64,000 nt of DNA from Sphingobacterium sp. (GCA_031286695.1 JAITTY010000010.1:1-64000); one strand, 5' to 3'; counted from the first letter of the stretch, positions 15,390-25,130 are shown. Translations and numbers: made by a program. Notes: a model not told the origin generated them from the letters alone.

Positions 15390-17854
15390 TGAAAGCATAC
15401 AGCCTACTACAGTTTTTAAATGAACCCATAAATAATATTCTAGACAATGAAGAAGATTTTTGTTTTAAAGTAATTTCTTCTTCAATGATTAGTGAGAGTA
15501 GTGATGAATCAACGATCTCAAAAATTACAATTCCTATTATTCAACGTGATTACGCTCAGGGAAGAAATGAGAATAAAGAACTGAGAGAGGAGTTTATAAA
15601 GAGGATATTTTTTCATTTAGAAAATAGAGAACAGCTAAAGCTTGATTTTATTTACGGTTCATTAGATCGTTCTAAAGGAAATACGTTTTTACCATTGGAC
15701 GGACAGCAGCGTTTGACTACTCTTTATTTGTTACATTGGTATATTATTAAAGTTGAAACAAAGGAATATCCAAAAGAGTTTGAACAATATAAAATGCTGT
15801 TATCAAAATTTTCTTACGAAACTAGAGATACTTCCAGACGTTTTTTTCAAGAATTAGTCTCATTTGATTTTGAAGGAGATCCTAGATTAGCTATAGAAAA
15901 TTGTTATTGGTTCAACGACCAGTTTTCACTAGATCCAACAATCAAAGGTGCGTTAAACACTCTCCATACAATACATTCCATATATCTAAAATCTGAAAAA
16001 AGAGACTTCCTAAATAGTTTGAAGGAGAACATTATTGTTTTTTACATACTTCCTATGGATCAATTCAAACTCACTGATGATTTATATATTAAGTTGAATG
16101 CGAGAGGGAAAGCGCTGTCTGCTTTTGAAAACTTTAAAGCTGACTTAATTGGCTTTATTAAGGATGATGAAACTTTTGCCGAAACGAGAGAAATGAGTAA
16201 TGGAATTAAATTAAGTCATTCTGATATAATAGCTACAAAATTCGATAATACTTGGTCAGATTTGTTTTGGTGTGAGGCCAGCAAATATTTGGAAGAAAAA
16301 AGCAATAATCAAAATCATTCTGTCGATGCCTATTTTTTCAGATTTCTTCACCGGCTAATAATCAATGAATACATTATTCACTATACAGGAAGTAATATAA
16401 GCAAAGATGAGGTATTTATACAACTACAACATAAAGAAAATAAGCTTCAGTATACAAATTTTGAGCTTTATAGGAATGCAAAGCTTATAAATTCCGAGAG
16501 TGTAGGAGATATTGAGGATCTTTTGGATTTTTATTCCAAGTTTAACACAGTTATCCAACAGTATAATAGACCTTCTTGGGAAAAATCTCAGGAATTTAGC
16601 ATTTATAAAGAGGGTAATTATACGATGAACGAAAGGATGTTTTTTGATGCTGTAAACCAATATATCCTTAACACAAATTCGAATTTTTTCGACTCTGATA
16701 AATTTAGCGAATGGATGAGAATAGTCTGGAATTTAATTTCTGACCCAGATATTCGTAGCATAGAAGCCAGTAAAGTAGTGATGACAGTTGTGCGGAATAT
16801 TGGGATATATTCAAATGATATTTATCAGGCTCTCGCCAGTGGCATTTTAGATGAATATATAGATTCTTTAGGTAATATACATAAAGGTCAACTGCTGGAA
16901 GAAAAGCATAAAGTCCTTTTGATGTTGGAAGATAGAGCTAATTGGGAGAAGATTATTATTGAAGCTGAGAGCCATAAGTTATATGAAGGGAATGTAGGGT
17001 TTCTACTAAAAGACCTTCGCGACCCAGCGCAGCTAAAGCAAAGGTTAACCTATTCAAATCTCTTGTTTAAGAGCAATGGTGCACATGAATTGATTGAAGG
17101 CGAAAGATATTCCTTGATCAGATATTTGATTTCTCAATTTGAAAATTGGGATGATTTACAAGGCATAAATTTTATTGATAGTGAGGTCAACTGGAAGTCC
17201 CATTTAAGAAGGAATGAGATAGTCAAAAGTAACGTTTTGAAGTTGATCGAAATCAATAATATTGAATTAATAAAAAAAGAAATTTTGCAAGGATTAGCCA
17301 GTGAGTCAATGATTAATCCGAGCGATAAGAATAGGAGACTTGCTCATAACAATTTATATTATCATAATAGATTTCATGAGTGGATGCAACAAGATGGTGT
17401 CTTTAAATTGAAATGGAAAGAGGACTATATCTATGTTGTTAGGCCTAATGCTTGGTATAGTAAGATACTGATAGGTGGGTTTAGAAATGAATTGATAAAA
17501 GCATTAATAAATCGTTTTGAATTAAATAGTCAAAATCGTGAAGTTAATAGTTCAGGATTTTATTGGGGTGAAGTAATTGATTTTTGGAAAGATATCGATA
17601 ATGAGAAGAAGGTTACTTTCAACTTTGATATTAACAATAACCTGCACATTGGCTTGTGGGGTGAATTAAATCCTCATATACAAAATCAGGATTTCAGTAA
17701 AGATGGCTGGAAGCAAATTTATTCATTTAGTATTGGTGAAATTAAAAGTGCAGATCAGGTTAATGACTTTGTTGAGAAGATTGAAAGGGAAATAATCGAG
17801 GATCCTAACAGTTTAATTCATGGCCTTATAATGGAAAGTGATTTACCGGAATAA
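15389..17854 (+). CDS. Second DUF262 protein, large, without a clear nuclease motif
   Basis: An 821-residue protein with a DUF262 N-terminus: IPIIQRDYAQGR (48-59), FIYGSLD and LDGQQRLTTLYLLHWY (DGQQR 104-108). A further conserved-looking segment is LYIKLNARGKALSAFENFKADLIG near 230-250. The remaining ~550 residues are mostly helical; I see no HNH signature like the one in the upstream protein. Its C-terminal ~150 residues (WYSKILIGGF, FYWGEVIDFWKD, LHIGLWGELNP) look like a separate, aromatic-rich beta domain, possibly for target recognition. Coupled to the upstream gene by a TAATG overlap. Probably a defence partner; which of the two cuts DNA is inferred from motifs only. Confidence 0.8.
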   Translation: MKAYSLLQFLNEPINNILDNEEDFCFKVISSSMISESSDESTISKITIPIIQRDYAQGRNENKELREEFIKRIFFHLENREQLKLDFIYGSLDRSKGNTFLPLDGQQRLTTLYLLHWYIIKVETKEYPKEFEQYKMLLSKFSYETRDTSRRFFQELVSFDFEGDPRLAIENCYWFNDQFSLDPTIKGALNTLHTIHSIYLKSEKRDFLNSLKENIIVFYILPMDQFKLTDDLYIKLNARGKALSAFENFKADLIGFIKDDETFAETREMSNGIKLSHSDIIATKFDNTWSDLFWCEASKYLEEKSNNQNHSVDAYFFRFLHRLIINEYIIHYTGSNISKDEVFIQLQHKENKLQYTNFELYRNAKLINSESVGDIEDLLDFYSKFNTVIQQYNRPSWEKSQEFSIYKEGNYTMNERMFFDAVNQYILNTNSNFFDSDKFSEWMRIVWNLISDPDIRSIEASKVVMTVVRNIGIYSNDIYQALASGILDEYIDSLGNIHKGQLLEEKHKVLLMLEDRANWEKIIIEAESHKLYEGNVGFLLKDLRDPAQLKQRLTYSNLLFKSNGAHELIEGERYSLIRYLISQFENWDDLQGINFIDSEVNWKSHLRRNEIVKSNVLKLIEINNIELIKKEILQGLASESMINPSDKNRRLAHNNLYYHNRFHEWMQQDGVFKLKWKEDYIYVVRPNAWYSKILIGGFRNELIKALINRFELNSQNREVNSSGFYWGEVIDFWKDIDNEKKVTFNFDINNNLHIGLWGELNPHIQNQDFSKDGWKQIYSFSIGEIKSADQVNDFVEKIEREIIEDPNSLIHGLIMESDLPE

Positions 17855-18032
17855 AAGAATAAAATAGCTATGCAAAACAATGAATTTGGGAGAGAATGGC
17901 AGGCTATGCATAAAAATCTTGGGATAGATTGAATAACGTACCACTATATAAATATGATTTTCTGTTATCACGATTACAATTGACAATATAAATATTGTTT
18001 AAAACTGCATGAATTAAATAGAAGAATAAAAT

Positions 18033-18968
18033 ATGTCTAAAGCTAAAAGCTCGGGTGAAAGTGCCAATTTTACTGAAAATTCCTCCTTTAAAAGCAAGGA
18101 AGAAGAGTATACCTCTTTGGAGCAGAAAATGATTGATGCTGGATTTGACTTTGAAAAAAAACAAATCCCCCACCATCAGAAAAAAAAAGAGAGTGAAATA
18201 AAATTTGGTCACTCTAAATTAATTGAAAAATTGAAGGAAGATGGATTTAAAGTAAAACCAAAAAAAATCTATATAAAAGCCTTGTCAGATGAGCCTGGGG
18301 CTGAAATTGGTTTGGTAACAGGTAGATCTTCTCCTTTAAAAACCGTACCAATCTTTAATCCACCTAATGCAATAGATTCATTTGACGGAAACCCAGCGTG
18401 GACAAATACTCCAACTAATCCAGCTTTTGATCTTTTATTAACGTCAATCAGACGCTACATTACTAATATCTACTTTAGTGTAAAAGAAGAGGCCCTTTTT
18501 ACAAAGGGGCTATTGGAAAATCATCACGATACAACCTTCAAAGATATCATTGAAATAATTAAAAGTGATGAACAAGAAAAAGTAAAGGAAAGGCTAATTC
18601 TTACACTGATCGGTCAAGGGCAATTTCGAAAGGAGCTCATTAAGATTTGGAATGGATGTTCTATTTCAAAGTATTCAGGTGTATCTTTATTAATCGCCTC
18701 ACACATTAAGCCTTGGTGCAAATGCGATAATAAAGAAAAGCTAGACTCAGGAAATGGTTTGCTTTTACTTCCAAACTTTGATAAGCTTTTTGATAGGGGA
18801 TATATTTCATTTGATGAAAATGGTAAGATTTTGATATCGAATAGATTGTGTAATCCGGAAGTATTCGGGTTAGACTATAACATGGGAATAGAACTAAAAG
18901 AAGATAACAGAAAATATATGAAATATCACAGAGAAGAAATATTTGAAGATACTCCATCAAGCGTGTAA
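18033..18968 (+). CDS. HNH endonuclease
   Basis: A 311-residue protein. Residues 1-110 are Lys/Glu-rich and probably disordered or DNA-binding. The C-terminal half is an HNH_2-type nuclease: LIGQGQFRKELIKIWNGCS, LLIASHIKPW (the catalytic His), SGNGLLLLPNFDKLFDRG and ISFDENGKILIS. This form occurs in restriction-linked HNH proteins. It follows the DUF262 pair at 178 bases and may belong to the same defence module, though the gap allows separate transcription. It is followed by a decayed piece of the NTF2-like repeat gene. Confidence 0.85.
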   Translation: MSKAKSSGESANFTENSSFKSKEEEYTSLEQKMIDAGFDFEKKQIPHHQKKKESEIKFGHSKLIEKLKEDGFKVKPKKIYIKALSDEPGAEIGLVTGRSSPLKTVPIFNPPNAIDSFDGNPAWTNTPTNPAFDLLLTSIRRYITNIYFSVKEEALFTKGLLENHHDTTFKDIIEIIKSDEQEKVKERLILTLIGQGQFRKELIKIWNGCSISKYSGVSLLIASHIKPWCKCDNKEKLDSGNGLLLLPNFDKLFDRGYISFDENGKILISNRLCNPEVFGLDYNMGIELKEDNRKYMKYHREEIFEDTPSSV

Positions 18969-19304
18969 ATAAAAAATACGAGATTTAGTTATACCTAGCC
19001 TTTAGGTAACGACTGGAAAGTATCAAACGGAAATCGGATTTCAATCTATTTGGAAAGAGCTATATGCCATTTGAAAAGAAAAAATAGTTTTACATTGTCC
19101 CTGGAACAAAAACTGAGTTTAGAAAATTTGAAATTAAAAATGAGAAAACCTTCTTTAATTCTATAAATCATACTATTGATAAGTTGAGTGATTTCTATTG
19201 GATATGCGAATACAAATTAATGATATTGAATATTAATATATTTCTATTTCATGTGAAAATAAACTACCAAACCAGGTATTTTTATAGTAATTTCGTACTC
19301 ACAA
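18969..19304. other. Gene-free gap between two defence modules
   Basis: It holds the NTF2-like gene remnant at 18982-19030 and the likely promoter of the methylase operon. Part of 19090-19260 is open in one frame without a start and may be old coding debris. A TAATTTCG at about 19288-19295 resembles a Bacteroidota -7 element just before the methylase start. Confidence 0.5.
18982..19030 (+). pseudogene. Decayed 3' fragment of the NTF2-like paralogue
   Basis: The DNA aligns with the end of the paralogue genes (codons for DLVTLERLGNDWKVS), with a few substitutions and a small length change around 18990-19003. The best stretch is GGTAACGACTGGAAAGTATC at 19004-19023. The 3' hairpins are not recognisable. 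It sits exactly between the DUF262/HNH module and the methylase/ATPase/HNH module. Confidence 0.7.
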
Positions 19305-20516
19305 ATGGGTACACAAGAAATCATAATAGAAGCAGAAGTATTGGCTAAAATTCCCCATATATTAAAATATATGGGGTCTAAAAGAGAAATACTAGGATTT
19401 GTAGAAGAAGCAATCGAAGCATTGGACGTAGAAGCAGAATGGTTCTGTGATCTTTTTTCTGGGACCAGTGTTGTTGCTGGGACTTTTAAAAATAGGTATA
19501 ATATAATAGCAAATGATGTACAAATGTATTCAGCTATCTTTTCTCATACCTATTTATCAGATCTAAAGGGTACAGTGAGTTTATCTGATATGGAGCAAGT
19601 TATTCGCGAAGCGACCTTTTATTACGAGGAGTTTCGTGAAGCTCATTCTGAATATACATTTGAATATATTGAGGGTATCGATTATGATACTTTTAATCTG
19701 ATTGAAAGTCAACAAAGAGAATTAATAGATCGTGAGTTTAATCTTGGTTTTCATTTATTTGCCAAATATTATTCCGGTACATATTGGTCATATAACCAAT
19801 GTGTATGGATTGATTCTATTCGGGCTGTAGCAGAGAAATATAAAGGTAAACCATTATATTATGTTATTCTCTCATCGTTGATATTTGGTATGTCTTATGC
19901 ATCTCAGAGCACTGGTCATTATGCACAATATAGGGATTTAACACGTTCTAATTTTAATGATATTTTTTCCTATAGAAAGAGAGATATCCTTCCTTACTTC
20001 CGTCGGAAGTTTAAGGAGTTGATTACAAATTTGAATGGATCTCAAGGTAATGATTATCTTGTTACTACAATGGATTATATGGATTGTCTTCGGATTATTC
20101 CTAAAGGCTCAATAGTCTACGCAGATCCTCCTTATCAATCTGTTCACTATTCGCGGTTTTATCATGCATTAGAGACTTTAGTTAAATACGATTATCCAAT
20201 CGTTAAGTATAAAGGACGTTATCGAGAAGATCGCCATCAATCACCATTTTGCTTAAAAACAAAAATTGATAAAGCTTTTACAGATATGTTTAAAGTTGTT
20301 AAAGCTCGTAATGCTCATCTTAGTCTTAGTTATGCTGACACCGGAATGATTTCTAAAGAAAAAATTGCTACCTTAGGTTTAGAGATATTTGGTAATGACT
20401 ATGTTGTTCAGTTCCTAGAAAAAGAGCACGTTCACAGTAAAATGGGCCGTAGCGATGAGAAGGAACAAGATGTAAAAGAATACATTATTAATTTTAAAAG
20501 GAATGCAAGGGACTGA
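19305..20516 (+). CDS. D12-class DNA adenine methylase
   Basis: A 403-residue Dam-like N6-adenine methyltransferase. ILKYMGSKREI (18-28) is motif X, DLFSGTSVVAG the SAM-binding motif I, and SIVYADPPYQSVHYSRFYHALE the catalytic motif IV region (DPPY) with its substrate-binding follow-on. At 403 residues it is longer than Dam (about 280), the extra length being in the target-recognition region between motifs I and IV (about 90-230). Its 3' end overlaps the next gene by 14 bases in another frame, so methylase, ATPase and HNH genes form one coupled operon. Its likely job is to protect self DNA from the ATPase/HNH pair. Confidence 0.9.
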   Translation: MGTQEIIIEAEVLAKIPHILKYMGSKREILGFVEEAIEALDVEAEWFCDLFSGTSVVAGTFKNRYNIIANDVQMYSAIFSHTYLSDLKGTVSLSDMEQVIREATFYYEEFREAHSEYTFEYIEGIDYDTFNLIESQQRELIDREFNLGFHLFAKYYSGTYWSYNQCVWIDSIRAVAEKYKGKPLYYVILSSLIFGMSYASQSTGHYAQYRDLTRSNFNDIFSYRKRDILPYFRRKFKELITNLNGSQGNDYLVTTMDYMDCLRIIPKGSIVYADPPYQSVHYSRFYHALETLVKYDYPIVKYKGRYREDRHQSPFCLKTKIDKAFTDMFKVVKARNAHLSLSYADTGMISKEKIATLGLEIFGNDYVVQFLEKEHVHSKMGRSDEKEQDVKEYIINFKRNARD

Positions 20517-22329
20517 TTTTGATTTATCTAAGCTGAAATCATCATGGACAAAATATGATATTGTTCAAGTAATGGATGTGATTTCCAGTGAAGAGCGAAT
20601 TGAACTTTATAAAGCAAAAAAAATTGGAATTGATGAGCCTATTTTAAGGGCGTTTTTAGGGCTTAACAAGCTTACTGATCCAACTCCTAATTATTGGATT
20701 GAAGTTCAACGGTATCCTGAACATAAAAAGATATTTGCTCTGTTGGCTATTTTGTTTACTCACGGAAAGATAATACAAAATTTTGCGAATATTTATTCTG
20801 ACTCTAATGGCGGAGGAGTATTTAAAGTCAATGGAATTGGTAATAAACAAGATACAAATATACGTAGTGCTTTAGTAGAATCTGGTGCAGCAGACATCAG
20901 ATATAGAAAATCACAAAAAGTACCTTACAGCTTTGATAATATATTTACCAGTGGTCCAATTGGTATATTGTTTAAATCTGTTTTGGAACAGCGTATTACT
21001 AAAATTATAAAGAGAGAAATATCTGATTTAGAATTTTATCAGATCACTCGAAGAAATAATTTTCATAAAGCTTTAGGGTTGTCCTTTGATGATTTTTTTA
21101 AATGGTTGGAAGGTGAAGGTCTGCCTGTCAGAGTTTTATCGAGAAATGAATGGCTAGATGAAGTTGAAATTGAAAATTTTTTTTCTATTAAACAGGCTTT
21201 TTTGGATTTTAATAATTCGAAAGAAGTCTATTTATTAGGGGAAAATGGGGATGGTAAATCTCTAGTATTAATGGCGATTTTTTTTGCTTTTAATGGCTAC
21301 GATCTAATAAATAATGCTGAAACGTCTGATGTTGCAGAAGCTCTGAGTGTTATAAGAAAAATACATTCTAATAGTCTTTTAGGAATTGATGCATCCTTTG
21401 ATCCTAATGAATATGCCTTAAATCGGTCTTCTAAAATTTTAAATTTGTTTGCATACGGTACACATAGGGGACGTTATTCTACCGATAGGGCCGAGAAGTA
21501 TGGTTTCATGTCTCTATTCAGTATAGATAAACAACTTCACAATCCAATTACATGGCTTATGCAGCAAAAAGCTATTGAATTGGAGAAAACGCTTGATGGA
21601 GATAATATGTTTCATGAAGCAAAGTCATATCCAGTTCATTTCTCTATCAGTTTTTTAGAAAATCTCCTTAATAATATTTTGGAAAAGAATGTTAAGATAA
21701 AAGTTGGGGTATCAGGCGTATCATTTATTGAAAAGGGACAAACGATAGTTTTTGACCAATTATCTGAAGGTTATCGTAGTATTTTGATTTTCGTTATAGA
21801 TTTAATGATTCGTTTAACACAATCAATTGAAACGGAATCATGCGATATTAAGGAGATAAAGGGGGTTGTATTAGTTGATGAAATAGATCAACATTTGCAC
21901 CCAAGGTGGCAAAAGGAAATTGTTAGTCGTCTTCGAAGAATTTTTCCTCAAGTTCAATTTATTATGACTACACACAGCCCTACAATTATACAAGGAGCGG
22001 GAGATGATGCTATTATTTATCGAGTATATAGAGATAAGGATACCGGTGAAACTAAAATTAGTGATGCTGTTTATAGAAAAGACTTAGATAATTTAATGGT
22101 TAATTCTCTTATAACACATCCTATTTTTGGATTAGAATCAGCTCGTTTGGATGAAGATAACGAAGATGCTGATACTTGCGATGATTATTTGCAATATAGG
22201 ATCAGTAAGAATGTTCGAGAAAAATTAAATATAAAGCGAATTGAGGGGGCAAATTTTGTTTCCGACCAGGAGATTGATGAATTGATAAATGAGATTATTG
22301 AGAAGGAGATAGGAAATGATAAAAATTAA
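20503..22329 (+). CDS. AAA/ABC-type ATPase of an ATPase-HNH defence pair (PtuA-like)
   Basis: A 608-residue ATPase. Walker A is LLGENGDGKS (about 244-253), a signature-like LSEGYRSI lies near 420, Walker B is VVLVDEIDQHLHP (about 455-468), and the H-loop is TTHSPTIIQGA. This layout is that of OLD/PtuA-like ATPases. About 210 residues precede the ATPase core; they are helical and contain no motif I know (GKIIQNF, NIRSALVESGAADIRYRKSQ), so they may be a DNA-binding or specificity module that PtuA usually lacks. Overlaps both neighbours by 14 bases. With the downstream HNH protein it resembles Septu (PtuAB), but the added methylase suggests a modification-dependent variant. Confidence 0.85.
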   Translation: MQGTDFDLSKLKSSWTKYDIVQVMDVISSEERIELYKAKKIGIDEPILRAFLGLNKLTDPTPNYWIEVQRYPEHKKIFALLAILFTHGKIIQNFANIYSDSNGGGVFKVNGIGNKQDTNIRSALVESGAADIRYRKSQKVPYSFDNIFTSGPIGILFKSVLEQRITKIIKREISDLEFYQITRRNNFHKALGLSFDDFFKWLEGEGLPVRVLSRNEWLDEVEIENFFSIKQAFLDFNNSKEVYLLGENGDGKSLVLMAIFFAFNGYDLINNAETSDVAEALSVIRKIHSNSLLGIDASFDPNEYALNRSSKILNLFAYGTHRGRYSTDRAEKYGFMSLFSIDKQLHNPITWLMQQKAIELEKTLDGDNMFHEAKSYPVHFSISFLENLLNNILEKNVKIKVGVSGVSFIEKGQTIVFDQLSEGYRSILIFVIDLMIRLTQSIETESCDIKEIKGVVLVDEIDQHLHPRWQKEIVSRLRRIFPQVQFIMTTHSPTIIQGAGDDAIIYRVYRDKDTGETKISDAVYRKDLDNLMVNSLITHPIFGLESARLDEDNEDADTCDDYLQYRISKNVREKLNIKRIEGANFVSDQEIDELINEIIEKEIGNDKN

Positions 22330-23122
22330 TAAAGATTTATCTGCTATTCCAAATTCCTTACGACCTCCGACGCTTGACTATTTTCCTGTACCGAGTAGAC
22401 CGTCAACTGCTTGTCGCACTACTCATCTTCGACGACAGGAAATTATTGAAAACAATGGTTATATTAATCGAGAAATTTATAATAGTAGGTATAAATATTC
22501 TGACGTAAAAAATGCGCTAAGAGATTTGTACTATAACAAATGTGGTTTTTGCGAACAAAGAATAGAAATTTCACATGTTGAGCATTTTAGACCAAAATCA
22601 GATTACTATTGGTTAGCATATTCTTGGGATAATCTAATTTTATCTTGTGCAAGCTGCAATTCAAACAAAGGTGATCGATTTGCCATTGAGGGTATTCAAC
22701 ATAGATTTGTTTTTGATCCCGATAGCACTTATTCCTCTATACATGTAAGTTCCGCGCAGCTTGACCAAGTCGAACGCCCCATGTTGCTGAATCCTGAGGT
22801 GGATAATTTAACTTCGGAATTTATTTTTGATGAGAATGGTGGAGTTAGATCTAATCATCCACGTGTTTCTCATTCTATTTCAGAATGTAAATTATCTCGA
22901 CATGACCTAAAATATCAACGGAAGAAATTAATTGATGATTTTAAAAGTGATATAGAGGCAGCATTACTACTTGATAATAAAGATGAACAAATTTTAGAAA
23001 TTAGTGCTTTCGTAAAACAGTTTTTAAGAAGGGCAAATTCCTCAGATGAAAGTTTTATTGCTTTTCGAAAGTATGCGATCAACAATCATTGGTTGTCAAA
23101 TATTATAAAAAGTTTAAATTGA
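22316..23122 (+). CDS. HNH nuclease of the TIGR02646/PtuB type
   Basis: A 268-residue HNH endonuclease. It has a zinc-binding CGFCEQR, the catalytic HVEHFRPKS, WLAYSWDNLILSC, and a second CxxC with CASCNSNKGDRF. This is the arrangement of PtuB and of TIGR02646 proteins that partner AAA ATPases in Septu and in some retrons. No reverse transcriptase is present here, so a retron is excluded within the window. It overlaps the ATPase gene by 14 bases. The pair probably forms a nuclease complex activated on phage DNA or by a phage-induced signal. Confidence 0.9.
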   Translation: MIKINKDLSAIPNSLRPPTLDYFPVPSRPSTACRTTHLRRQEIIENNGYINREIYNSRYKYSDVKNALRDLYYNKCGFCEQRIEISHVEHFRPKSDYYWLAYSWDNLILSCASCNSNKGDRFAIEGIQHRFVFDPDSTYSSIHVSSAQLDQVERPMLLNPEVDNLTSEFIFDENGGVRSNHPRVSHSISECKLSRHDLKYQRKKLIDDFKSDIEAALLLDNKDEQILEISAFVKQFLRRANSSDESFIAFRKYAINNHWLSNIIKSLN

Positions 23123-23243
23123 AACTTTTCACGTAATCAATTTCTATTTTTTTCCTTATCTCCTTAGTGTTTTTCTTTTAGAATGAAGATCTTTTTATAA
23201 TATTACTTCTATATTTTTTTATTAAGTTTTTTGTTAGCTGGTG

Positions 23244-23284
23244 AAAGCTGGGTGGTTAACTACTTTAGTTAACCACCCAGCTTT
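23244..23284. terminator. Strong bidirectional hairpin
   Basis: An 18-bp perfect stem (23244-23261 with 23267-23284) and a 5-base loop, beginning with AAA and ending with TTT, between the convergent HNH and DGQHR genes. It is well placed to stop transcription in both directions. Confidence 0.8.
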
Positions 23285-23351
23285 AGTTATAAATAGCGTA
23301 AATAAATTCAATTTTTAGACAGAAAAATATGAAAAAGTTATTTAAAATTTA

Positions 23352-24986
23352 TTAAAATTCATCATCATTCGAAATTTCCAGCTCAACATCAAAAGGATCT
23401 GTTACTGTCAATGTTATCTTTTCATCAGAAACTTCTTTATTCATTTCATTTAAAATAAATTCCAACATATTCTTATATGAAGAACCTCCATATGATTTAG
23501 AATCTTTTAGCTTTTCAGAATTATTATTAACAACCTGAAAAAATTCCGTTAATTTTTCATCGATAATACTTTCCTTTATGTCTTCATAAGAAGTGCCTTC
23601 TCTTAAATTTTTTTTAATTATTTCCGCAGCATATCCCAATAGTAGTTCTACAATTCTATTAGAGATTATAAAATCTTTATCAGTAATAATTTCATGAGCT
23701 TTAAGTAATATTTCATTGATATGTTGAGAAAGAAATTTAATATCCTTTTTGCTTTTTGTACTGTGTCCGAAAAGATTGACATTTTCGCTTATATAGTTAT
23801 ACTTTTTAAGAATGTCTACAAAAGCTTTTAGGGTTATATTATCTGATTTCTTTTCACCGACTGTGCCAAAAAAGACTTTACTTTTTATTACTATCGATTT
23901 AGATATGTTTTTTACTGTTAAAACCGCTAAAGATGTGTAGAATTCCTCACTATTTTCGTCCCAGTTATTTATGTCGCCAATAATTTCGTATTCAAGATTT
24001 GGATCGACGGGCTTGGCGTTTTTATTTATTTCTAAAAATATTTTTTTTTCTTCGTCTAACGACAGGTTATCCATTAGAACTACTGGTATTGAATATTTTG
24101 ATTGTTGGTTTTCTGTTAATTTTGTGAAAGAAAGTAATCTATGTTGGCCATCTACAACTCTACACGACGAAAAATGGTTGGGAATAATTAGCTTAACTTG
24201 ACTAGGTGTGTGACTTTTGGATATTTTATTCTTTTCTTCAAGTTTAATTGTGCTATTTAATAAAATCGAATTCATAAAGCCAGATATCTTTCCATTAACT
24301 AGTTTGTCTGCTATCAAATTCATTCTGGTAAAATCTATCATGCGTTGATATCCTTTGTCATTACCTCTTCTTCGTGACACATAAGCATATCTCAGTATTT
24401 CGTGAGGTTTTGAAGCAAAAATGTATGCTGGTGTATCACCAACGTATATTTTTGTTGCATCTATTTCGATATGATTATTAGGTAATCTTATATCCAAAAA
24501 ATTGTACAAATCATTTTTTGCCCAAACACCGGTTTCAGATATTAAATTTTTAAAATATTCGAAATCATCTTTGTATAGAATTGCTGTATGTTCTGTCATA
24601 GAAAATTCTAAAGCCCCCGCTCTTGAATTGTCTTTCTTTCTATTTCTCGATTTGTCAATATATAGTATCTTTATTGGGTAGTGGGGTAACTCTGGATGGT
24701 TATGATAGATTTGCTGTTCATATTTTGTTTGACTACATTTTGTGAAAAATAAAGCGATTTTACTCGTAGCATCACTTTTTTGAATACTATCATCATAAAT
24801 TATGATAATTTTATTTTCTATATCTACAAAAATACCATCAATGTCAGTGATATCTGAGCCGTCATCGGCTTTTATTTTAGAACACAAACTAATGCAGGTT
24901 AGTCCTAAGCTATCAAAGAATAACGCAGTTTCTTTTTCGCTTTCTGAACTAAAACTTTGAAAATTTTCAATTTCTTCTTTGTTCAT
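23352..24986 (-). CDS. DGQHR-domain protein (DndB/DpdB-related)
   Basis: A 544-residue protein with the DGQHR signature (VVDGQHRLLSF, about 277-287) and IFLEINKNAKPVDP, which identify the DGQHR family that includes DndB of phosphorothioation systems and DpdB of 7-deazaguanine systems. These domains are distant relatives of ParB/DUF262 folds. The first ~110 residues (ITDIDGIFVDIENKIIIIYDD) have a D-x-D and beta-strand pattern that might be a nuclease-like or sensor domain; this is uncertain. No other dnd or dpd genes are nearby, so it is a stand-alone member within the defence island. It is a single gene with its own promoter region at 24987-25130. Confidence 0.8.
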   Translation of the reverse strand: MNKEEIENFQSFSSESEKETALFFDSLGLTCISLCSKIKADDGSDITDIDGIFVDIENKIIIIYDDSIQKSDATSKIALFFTKCSQTKYEQQIYHNHPELPHYPIKILYIDKSRNRKKDNSRAGALEFSMTEHTAILYKDDFEYFKNLISETGVWAKNDLYNFLDIRLPNNHIEIDATKIYVGDTPAYIFASKPHEILRYAYVSRRRGNDKGYQRMIDFTRMNLIADKLVNGKISGFMNSILLNSTIKLEEKNKISKSHTPSQVKLIIPNHFSSCRVVDGQHRLLSFTKLTENQQSKYSIPVVLMDNLSLDEEKKIFLEINKNAKPVDPNLEYEIIGDINNWDENSEEFYTSLAVLTVKNISKSIVIKSKVFFGTVGEKKSDNITLKAFVDILKKYNYISENVNLFGHSTKSKKDIKFLSQHINEILLKAHEIITDKDFIISNRIVELLLGYAAEIIKKNLREGTSYEDIKESIIDEKLTEFFQVVNNNSEKLKDSKSYGGSSYKNMLEFILNEMNKEVSDEKITLTVTDPFDVELEISNDDEF

Positions 24987-25130
24987 TTTGATTTAATTTA
25001 AATTTATAATTTTTAAGTTATAACTTTATTGGCTGATAGCTTCTAGGTATTAATCCCATGTTTACCTTGATTAAGCGGATTGTAAAATTGATATATGTTG
25101 ACTTAATTTCTTATTTAAAACTTGTTCAGT

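Noticed and set aside
17870..17932. 20-codon frame after the second DUF262 gene (MQNNEFGREWQAMHKNLGID)
   Set aside because: Too short and without a recognisable partner; it may be the vestigial start of a lost gene but cannot be supported.
20503..23122. Retron-type ATPase/HNH effector
   Set aside because: No reverse transcriptase or msr/msd-like structure adjoins the pair; a methylase is present instead.
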